Source of the DNA: Chryseobacterium gleum
Lineage (GTDB): Bacteria; Bacteroidota; Bacteroidia; Flavobacteriales_D; Crocinitomicaceae
Reading direction: 5' to 3'
DNA length: 64,000 nucleotides
Assembly (NCBI GenBank): GCA_945882095.1
Contig: CAMCWF010000006.1
Location: 42,063-106,062, forward strand
Below the pieces are notes generated by a model, which was not told where the DNA came from, ran no database searches, and saw only the letters and a program-made list of their open reading frames with translations. A program made the translations under genes and the position numbers. Shown here piece after piece: positions 53,644 to 63,900 of the stretch (the first letter of the stretch is position 1; every line of letters starts with the position of its first letter).

Positions 53644-54975
53644 ATGCGAAGTATTCTCACTCTCGTGTTCTTTCTTCTTTTCCATTTTATGGGCAAAACC
53701 CAAGTCATCGTTGCAATCGAAACCTTGGACAAAAGTACACTGGAAAGCATTCCAAATGGTGTAATTTACCTTAAAACCTTTGGCGATCTAGATTCTACTT
53801 TCTCTTTCAATTCACGATTAGGCGGACCTGTATCTCTGCGCATGGATGAGTTTCGGTCGGGTAAAATATGGATTGCATGTAGCCATCCTTTGTATGAAAC
53901 GGCTTACAAGAAAATAAACATTTCTTCCGTGCAAAAGGATACCCTTAAAATCAAGGTTTACTTAAGCAGATTAAAGGAAAAACTAACGGGAGAAGTTCGC
54001 GTCACAGCTCCAGGCGTCCCGGATACGGTTTTTAACTCTACAGAATTCCATGTCGCTGATTATTCGATTTTAGACAATGGTGATTTTGTCCTGCTTGCCT
54101 ATCCCAAACGAAGTGGAAAACAAAATTCATTGTTTCTATTCGATGGCGTGAACATCAAGTCCACAGTAATCATTCCCGATGAGGCACGCTACATGGTAAA
54201 AGATTTTCGAGGCATGACACATGTGGTTTGCAATGAAAACGTATTTTCAATCCAAGTTAAAGACAATCAACTTTCTTTAACAAACATCCCTCAAGAATAC
54301 TATTTTACCTACATCGCTCCCATTGTAGATTCAGCAACCAACAGGCTGTTTTTTTCTAATTTCAATAAAGATTATCCTGCTTTTGACTATTTCGCATTAG
54401 ACTTGACAGACTCTACATACAGGAGGCTCATGCACATTGAGGAGAAATTAATGATGGAATTGTATAGATCTGAGTTTAAATGGGTAGATGTTAGGACCCA
54501 ATTATGGGCAAAACAAAAGGAACTCGAAACCGGAATTGATGCACAAATTTGGGTTGGTGCAAATTACTTCACTCAGTCGATTTATTATAAAATACCATAT
54601 GCACCAATGCTTAAAGTAAAGGATTCTCTCTTTGTGTTTGATTTTCAATTGGATCTTTTGTCCGTTTTCAATACCAAAGGAGACTCAATTCGTTCTGTGC
54701 CCATTTATTTTCACTATCACAAGGAGAGAACAGGCTGGAAAAAATCGGTCTTGCGCGATGCTGAAAAATCCATTTTGTATGCTATTTACGAAAAGGATGG
54801 CATTGCCTATTTGGGTAAAATTAACCTAACGAATGGTAAGGTTTCAGAAAAATATATGCTAAAAAACAAGTATGTCGACCTCATCAAAGTTCATGGAGGT
54901 TTTGTTTATTACATCTACCGTCCCTTTGAATCCATTCAAAAACGATTTCTTTACAGGGAAAGATTACCTGAGTAA
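53644..54975 (+). CDS. Exported protein of unknown function next to the SprB-like gene
   Basis: 443 residues from ATG 53644, which starts the signal peptide (MRSILTLVFFLLFHFMGKTQ). Upstream in-frame sequence overlaps ilvE and is rejected. Residues 20-115 resemble a carboxypeptidase-regulatory-like sandwich (IPNGVIYLKTFGDL), the rest a beta-rich, possibly propeller-like, region (SLFLFDGVNIKSTVIIP, KSILYAIYEKDGIAYLGKIN). No lipobox, T9SS sorting domain or catalytic motif was recognised. Its 3' end overlaps that of the convergent SprB-like gene by 12 bases. Confidence 0.8.
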   Translation: MRSILTLVFFLLFHFMGKTQVIVAIETLDKSTLESIPNGVIYLKTFGDLDSTFSFNSRLGGPVSLRMDEFRSGKIWIACSHPLYETAYKKINISSVQKDTLKIKVYLSRLKEKLTGEVRVTAPGVPDTVFNSTEFHVADYSILDNGDFVLLAYPKRSGKQNSLFLFDGVNIKSTVIIPDEARYMVKDFRGMTHVVCNENVFSIQVKDNQLSLTNIPQEYYFTYIAPIVDSATNRLFFSNFNKDYPAFDYFALDLTDSTYRRLMHIEEKLMMELYRSEFKWVDVRTQLWAKQKELETGIDAQIWVGANYFTQSIYYKIPYAPMLKVKDSLFVFDFQLDLLSVFNTKGDSIRSVPIYFHYHKERTGWKKSVLRDAEKSILYAIYEKDGIAYLGKINLTNGKVSEKYMLKNKYVDLIKVHGGFVYYIYRPFESIQKRFLYRERLPE

Positions 54976-57900
54976 AGTAACATGCCCGTTGGCTTTCATG
55001 GAATCTTGGTCCACCACGTCATAACTCACTTTCCAAGTGTAGGTTCCGAATTGCACCAATTTTCCTTTGTATTTACCATCCCATCCTTCACCGGTTTTTG
55101 ACGATTCAAATACCAATTGTCCCCATCGGTTGTAAACCTCAAATCTGTAGTATTTTACTTGGTCAGAATTGCTGATGACGGGTAGGAAATCATCGTTTAA
55201 TCCATCTCCGTTTGGTGTGAATGCATTCGGTACGGTCAGACGAACCACATCCGTACTTTGGTACGTAGCAAAGGCTGTATCTGTACATCCGTTGGCGTCA
55301 TAAACAACCAATACAACATCATAAGCACCAATGGTAGAAGATGGGTAATAATGTGTTGGATTGTCAATGTTAGAAGTTCCTCCGTCACCAAAATCCCAAA
55401 CAGATCCACTGTAATTCTGAGAATTGTTTACAAAGTCAAGTTGTCCGGTCACAAAATCAATCTCTGATGTGGACGCTCCAAAGGCTGCGGTCGGCCCTGG
55501 TACTACGCAAACAATGTTGTTAATCGTTGTGTCGGCAATACAACCATTCGCTGTGGTGATTTGTAAAGTTGCGTTGATACATCCTACGCTGTTCAATGCC
55601 GTTGTAAACTGATTTGCCGTATTCGTGGTTCCATTGGATAAAGTCCATTGACTGCTTACATAACTGCCCACACTTGCGTTTGTGAATGTCACCGTCGAAG
55701 GCAAACATACAACGTTGTCAGAAACAGTATACGAGGCAATTAAAATCGGTGGAGAAGACAATACATCATTGGTCGTAATGGTACAACCGTTGGCATCCGT
55801 TACAAGCACACTATAATTTCCAGGACCGAGTAAAGTTGCTACATTGGTAACCTGTCCCGTTGGTGTCCAAACGTAAGAATAAGGTCCAGTTCCTCCAATG
55901 CCTGTTGCAGTTAATTGCCCATCGCTGTATCCATAACATGTAATTGGAACCTGGGTAATGTTTGCGGACAATGCTGAAGCGGGTTGTGTTACATTGATTA
56001 CGGTTGAACTTACACAGTTGTTAACGTCTGTAATGGCTACGATATACTGCCCAGGTGCGATGTTACTAATGTCTTGCGAGGTTTGCCCTGTAGTCCAGAA
56101 ATAAGTGTAGGGTGCGGTTCCTCCTTGAGGTGTTACGTCAATCGCACCGTCTATCAACCCAAAGCAAGAAACATTGGTTACCGCATAAGCTATGGTTAAC
56201 GGTGTTAAAGGTTGTGTAATGGCAACACTCAGTAAAGCGTTACATCCATTGGCATCTGTAACAATCACCGAGTACGTACCTGCCACCAACGTATTGATGT
56301 CTTGGGTGAGGGCCGTGTTGCTCCAAGCATAGGTATATGGGGAAGTTCCACCAGATACAGTAAGGTTAATCGATCCTGTGTTGTTACCAAAACAAAGCAC
56401 ATTTACATGGCTTTCTTGTAACAAAATCGGTGCAACAGGTTGGGTTATGGTTGCATTTCCTGAAACCGTGCAGCCAAGGAAATCCGTAACGGTTACAGTA
56501 TAGGTTCCTGCCAATAAACTTGAAATCGTTTGGGTGGTTTGACCATTACTCCATAAATAGGTGTAAGGTCCTTGTCCACCGGCCGGATTCGCTGTGATTG
56601 AGCCTGTGGCAAAACCGTTACAATTCACATTGATTTGGGTCAAACTGAGTGAAAGTACCGCGGGTTGTGAAATGGTTATCGTTACACTCGAAGCACATCC
56701 ATTTGCATCGGTAATAGGGTAGGTGTAGGTTCCTGCTGAGACGGTGAAGTTTCCTGTTCCTGTGTAAGGCGCTGTTCCACCCGTTCCACTGATGTTAATC
56801 ACACCGGTTCCAGCATTACATACAATGGGTGAGGTAACGGCAGCAACTGCTTGCAATGGATTCGGCTGGGCAATGGTTATCGTTGTATTCGCTGTACATC
56901 CATTTGCATCTGTTACAGTGTAGGTATAGGTTCCTGCAATTACCGTAAATGTTCCTTGTCCTGTATAATTTGGCGTTCCTCCAGCGGCTGTAACCGTTAC
57001 AACACCGGTTCCTCCGTTACATAAGACCTGTGAAGTTTGGTTTGAGGTCGCAGTAAGTAAAGTCGGCTGGGTTATGAAGATGGATGTGGTATCTGTACAA
57101 CCATAATTGTCAGTTACTGTGTAGTTCTGCCATCCAGCTGCAACTGTAAAAGGACCCGTTCCAACGAGCGTCGGAGTTCCACCAATTGCACTAACATTAA
57201 CGGTAGCGTTACCACCATTACAAAGTACATTTGAGGTTTGAACAACAGAGGCAATTAATGCTGCAGGTTGTGTAATTGTTAAGGTGACTGAGTCAATGCA
57301 CCCATTTGCGTCGCTTACGATGTAGGTAGTTGTTCCTGCTGGTGAGTTGAAATTACCTGTGCCAACATATGGGGCAGTACCTCCCGTTGCACTTACTGCT
57401 ACTACTGCATTTCCGCCATTACAAAAGACTGGGGTAGAAATAGATGCAGCAGAAACCAAAGTTACAGGTTGGGTAATGGTAATTTGATTTGAGGTTTGAC
57501 ATCCATTGGTATCTGTAACGGTTACTGAATAAAGTCCAGGTATCAAACCAATGGTTGTTGCCAGGGTGTCTCCATTCGACCAAACATAATTATATCCCGG
57601 TGTACCACCAATGGGTGTAATCGTGGCAGTCCCATTTGCTGCGCCGTTGCAGCTTATGTTTTGTGACGTTATCGTTGATAACAATTGGGTTGGTTGGCTG
57701 ATGAATAAATTAACCGTGAAGGAACACCCGTTCGCATCTGTAACTGTGAAGGCTTGATTTCCTGAAGACACATTAAAATTACCAGTTCCATTGTAAGGTG
57801 CCACACCTCCGGCAGCAGTGATATTAACTGTCGCTTGACCGCCAAAACATGCAATGGGATTCGTAATGGTTGCATTTGCGACCAATTGGGTAGGTTGTGT

Positions 57901-60900
57901 AATCACAATGCTTTGGGTATCAACGCATCCTTGGGCATCTGTAACCGTGTAAACATAACTTCCAGCGACAGGGAAGAAAGTTCCAACTCCTGTGTACGGT
58001 GCTGTACCTCCAATTGCACTGACATTAACCGTCGCGGTTCCGTTGAAGCACAAAATAGGGATCAGTTGATTTACAGATGCAACCAATAAATTTGGCTGTG
58101 TTATCGTAAATGAAAGTGTGTTTTGACATCCGTAGGCATCGCTCACAGCTACCGTGTAATTGCCTGGAGCTAAATTGTTGACGGAATTTGTGGTAAGTCC
58201 ATTGCTCCAAAGTACGGAATAAGGTGCAGTTCCTCCCGAGTAAAAGACGGTTGCGGCTCCGTCATTTGCCCCGAAACAAGTAATTTGTGTAGGGGCCACG
58301 TTACTTACCAAAAGAGATGGTTGCGTTACAGAAATTGATGTTGAATTTGAACAGCCATTGGCATCCGTAACCAAATAGGTGTAACTACCAGCAACTACTG
58401 AAAAATTACCTGTCCCAACATATGGGGCAGTACCTCCATTTGCCGACACTTGAACCAATGTGTTCTGCCCGTTGCAGAGAATTGGATTCAAAAGTGTAGC
58501 GCTCGCGATGAGAACAGCGGGCTGCGCAACGGTAATGGTCGTTGTTGCTATACATCCATTTGCATCAACAATGGTATATGTGTAGGTTCCAGCTGTAACA
58601 TTGAATGTTCCCGTTCCGGTATAAGGTGCTGTACCTCCTGAAGCTGAAAGCACCACCGTTGCTTGTCCACCGTTACAAGGAATAGGAGAAGTGATGGTTG
58701 CAGTTGCGATAAAAGGTGCTGGTTGGGTAACTGTAATCGTCGTTGAACCAGTACATGCATTTTGATCCGTTAACGTATAGGTGTAAGTCCCTGCGAACTC
58801 ATTAAAGGTTCCATTTCCAGCGTATGGAGGTGTGCCGCCCGCCCCATTGACCAATACGATGGCTTGCCCACCAAAACAGGCTATCGGTAAAATAACATTG
58901 GCTGTTGCAACCACTTGCGCCGGTTGGGTGATGGTTGTTGAGAAATTTGTTACACAATTGTTTGCATCCGTTACTTGCAAATTGTAGATTCCTGATGGTT
59001 GCGCTGTTATTGAGGTACCAATGGATCCCGTACTCCATAAATAGCTGTAACCTGGGGTTCCGCCCGAAACGGTCGCGGTGGAAGTTCCATTGCTAAAACC
59101 AAAACAAGTAACGTTTACATTGTTGAAGCTGGTTGTAATCGCTGATGGTTGAGTGATAAGAAGACTGGTTGATGCGTTACACCCGTTCGCATCTTGAATC
59201 GTAAAATTATTGGCTCCTGCAAATGCATTTTGGGAACCTGTACCCGTGTAGGAACCAGTCCCTCCTGAGCCTGTGATTGAAACTGAAGCTTGTCCACCAA
59301 AACATAAGATGGGACTCGTTTGGGTTGCAGTTGCTACAAGTAATGTTGGCTGCGTAATTAAAATCGAAGTGTTCGTAGTACATCCATTGGCATCCGTTAC
59401 CGTGTAAGAATTAAGTCCTACACCTACACTGAAATTTCCAATTCCACTGTAAGGCGCAGTTCCTCCGGCGGCGGTTACAAAAACATTCCCCGTACCCCCA
59501 AAACAAAGTATGTTGGATGTTTGTGTTGAGGCACTTGTTAAGTTGGTAGGCTGTGAAATCGTGCAATTTGAAATACTGGTACAGCCATTTACATCCGTTA
59601 CATTTACGCTGTAAGATCCTGGAGCTAAGTTGGTTGCTGTTGCCGTGGTTATGCCATTGCTCCATAAGTAGGTATAATTCGGAACGCCTCCTGCTACACT
59701 AACTGAAGCTGACCCATTGTTTAACCCATTACATGTGACATTTTGTGAGAGGATACTTGAAGTTAATAAGGCTGGTTGAGGAACATTGATGGAAACAGAA
59801 GCAGAACAACCATTTGCATCAATAACTGTGTAGGATTGAACGCCTGCGGTTGTAATGAAGTTACCTGTACCATTGTAATTTGGAGTACCACCTGCAGCAC
59901 TTATGTTAACCGTTGCATTTCCACCGTTACATAAAATAGGTGAGGAAATGGCTGCTGAAGGCGTGAGCGCAAGTGGTTGTGTTATGGTTATCGTTGTAGT
60001 GGAAGAACATCCATTTGCATCAGTTACTGAATACGTGTAAGTTCCAACGCCAACACTGAAACTTCCTGTTCCTGTGTAAGTTGGTGTACCTCCTACAGCT
60101 GTTACAGAGATGTTTCCAGCTCCCCCAAAACATGCAATTGGTGAAGCTATGGCGGATGAGGCTACGACCGCGGATGGTTCCGAAATATTTATTGTCGTTG
60201 AGGCAGTACATCCGTTTCCATCGGTGATGGTGAAAGTTGAATTTCCGGATAACACCGTAAATGTTCCTATTCCGCTATAAGGTAACGTTCCTCCATTACC
60301 TGAAACCTGTACTTGACCATTTCCACCATTACAGAGGATTGGTGAAGTTATGGAACTTGTAGCATTTAATAAAGATGGTTGTGTTAAGGTTACTGAATTC
60401 GTTGCTGTACACCCGTTGGCATCGGTTACCGTTACAGTATATGAACCTGAAGTAAGATTGAGCGCAGTAGCCCCAGTTGCATTGTTGCTCCAGAGATAGG
60501 TGTATGGAGCCGTTCCTCCTACAGGATTCGCAATAGCTGTACCGTTACCATTTCCATTACAAGTTGGATTGATTCCTTGAATGGTGACGGTTAATATAGT
60601 AGGCTCCGTTACGACAATATTTGTTGTATCGGAACACCCATTGGCGTCATTTACAACATAGTTTTGAGATCCCGCTAACACACTAAAACTTCCGGTCCCC
60701 GTGTAAGGTAAAGTGCCTCCATTTGCCGAAACCAAAACTTGACCAATACCGCCATTACATAAAATAGGGGACGTTAGAATTGAATTACTGAGTAATGCAG
60801 TTGGTTGTGAAACAACAATAGCGGTTTGTGCAAGACATCCATTGGCATCCGTTACGGTGTAATTGTATGAACCTGCAGTCACAGTATTGTTTCCAATTCC

Positions 60901-63900
60901 GGTGTATGGTGCCGTTCCACCAACCGCTGAAACATTTACGATTGCATTACCGCCGTTACATAAGACAGCACTTGTAATAATTGAGGAGGCAACCAAAGCG
61001 TTCGGTTCTGTAACGATGACAGAATCATTGGACAAACATCCATTGGTGTCCGTTACAAAGATATTGTAAGTCCCCGGCGTTAAACTTGTTATACCCGCCG
61101 TTGAACCTCCATTAGACCAAGCGTAAGTATAAGGAGCTGTACCCCCAATCGCAACAACATTTGCCGTACCATTTGCAGCACCATTACAAATTACATTGGT
61201 TGACGATACAGAAGTGGATAAAAGATTCGGTTGATTTACCGTAATGGTTGTAGAACCTGTACATCCATTGGCATCTGTTACGGTATAATTGTAGGTTCCT
61301 GCGATAACCGTGTTGTTTCCAGTTCCAATGTAAGGAAGAGCACCGCCAATGGCAGAAACACTTACCACTGCATTGCCACCATTACAAAGGATTGGTGAAG
61401 TTAGATTCGAACTTACAACAAGCGCTGCAGGTTGGGTAAGTGTTGTAGAATCAATAAATTGACAACCATTTGCATCGGTTACTGTAACCGTATACACACC
61501 TGCTGCAAGGTTTGAAATAGAATCGTTGGTAGAACCATTCGACCAACTGAATGAATACGGGGCGGTACCACCGGCAGGTGAAACTTGCGCCGTCCCATTC
61601 GACAATCCATTACATGTAACATTGGTAGAAGTAATCGAAGCAATCAATACAGTTGGTTCACTCACAACCATTGAGGTTATAGAGCTACAACCATTGGCAT
61701 CCGTTACGGTGTAATTGTAGGTTCCCACAGTTACCGTATTGTTTCCAACACCTGTATAAGGCTGTGTACCGCCAATCGCAGATACATTCACGATGGCATT
61801 TCCTCCGTTACAAAGGACGGTACTTGTGATGTTTGCAGATGCAATTAGCGTATTTGGTTCTGTGATTACTATAGAGTCTTGTAATAAACATCCAACCGCA
61901 TCTGTGATGGTAAGAGTATAATTTCCTGAAGTTAAATTATTAATTACCGAAGTAATTGCACCTGTAGACCATTGATAGGAGTAGGGTCCATTACCACCTA
62001 AAGTGATTGCGCTAATTGAACCATCAGAAAATCCATTACAGGTAATGTTAACAGCTGAAAGGGTATTGGAAATACTACTTGGTTGGGTAATAAAAATTGA
62101 ATCTTGAATTTGACATCCGTTCGTGTCAGTAACAGTTAGAAGGTAATTGTTACTGGTTAGATTTGAAATGTTTGGGGTGATTGCACCATTTGACCATTGA
62201 TAAGAATATGGAGATGTGCCGCCTGTAACATTTGATGAAATACTACCATTGTTTGCACCAAAACAGCTTGCATTATTACTTAATAATGTTAACGTTATCG
62301 CAGTAGGTTCTAAAACGGTAATTGTGGTTGAAGCCGAGACATTGTTAAAGTCAGTTACAGTATAAGTATACGTTCCTGCAGATAAATTGAAATTACCAAT
62401 TCCAGTATAAGGAGGAGTTCCTCCTGTAGCACTTATGTTTACAGTAGCAGAATCACCTTGACAAAGGATTGGCTGTATAACGGTTAAAGAGGGAACCAAA
62501 ACACCTGGCTCATTGATGATGATGGTAGTAAAGTTTACACAACCATTGGTATCAGTTACAGCATAATTATAAGTTCCAGCAGTAACAATGAAATTTCCGA
62601 CACCTGAATAGCCTGGCGTTCCACCAGAAGCACTTACTGAGATCGTACCTGTTCCTCCACTTGTTGTAATTGGTGCAGAAATAACCGAAACTACATTTAA
62701 TACATTAGGTTGCGTTATGGTAGCCGAAGTAGAGGCCGTACACCCAGTGGCATCGGTTACATTTACAGTATAGGTTCCGGCAGTTAATCCAGAAATATCT
62801 TCTATTGAGGCCCCTGAGTTCCAAGAATAGGAGTAAAGTGGAATACCTCCTGAAACTGTTAAATCAATTGAGCCATTCGCATCTCCATTACAAAGAAGGT
62901 TTTGTTGTGTAGTAGTAAGTAAAATAGGAGCAGGTTCATTAATGGTAACAGGAATGATTACAGAACATCCGTTGTCATCACTTACGGTTAAACTATAAGT
63001 AGCAGGTGCAAGGTTAGATTCGTTGAAGTTTGAAAGTCCATTGTCCCAAATAATGGAATAAGGGGCAATTCCACCAGAGACGACGTTGGATGTTACTGTA
63101 CCATCGTTGGCACCAAAACAAGTAACGTCTGTTGCGACAACATTGAGTAAAATCGGACCTGGATCTGCTATAGTAAGGTTCGTCGTAACACTGCAATTGT
63201 TGGCATCAGTTACGGTGAAAGTTTGAAGTCCAGCGTTGGCTGTAAAAATGCCAGTACCAGTATAAGGCCCTGTACCACCCGATGCTGTTACGTCAATGGT
63301 TGCTGAACCTCCGTTACATAAGATAGGTAAAAGTTCCGTTGCAGTAGCCGTAAGCCCACTGCTTTGCAATACATTGACTGACGAAATTGCGCTACATCCG
63401 TTTATATCGGTAACGGTAACAGAATACAATCCAGCAGCCACTCCAGAAATGGTACTTGTGGTGGCACCGTTCGACCATAAATAGGTATAAGAAGCGGTAC
63501 CTCCCCCCACAGCAATGGATGCAGTTCCATCCGGATTACAAGAAGCTGGGGTCATGGAAGGGGACAACACCAAGGCGGCAGGTTCAGTTAGGGTAGTAAA
63601 GGTAGAAGCCGTACACCCATTTGCATCGGTAACGTTTAAGGTGTAGGTTCCCGCAGTTAATCCAGAAATGTCTTCGGTATTTGCTGTGTTGCTCCAAGAA
63701 TAGGTATAGGTACCTGTTCCACCACTAACAGTCGCATCGATGCTTGCTGTGGATCCACTGTTACAAGCAACATTTGTTTGAGTAGTGATGGCAGCACTTA
63801 AAACTGCAGGTTCAGTTATGGTAGCCGAAGTGGTGGCCGTACACCCATTTGCATCGGTAACGGTAATTGCATAAGCACCAGCGGTCAATCCAGAAATGTC

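Noticed and set aside
55258..63484. Many short reading frames on the plus strand within the adhesin gene
   Set aside because: They repeat with the repeat period, have no signals or start context and lie inside one long minus-strand frame.
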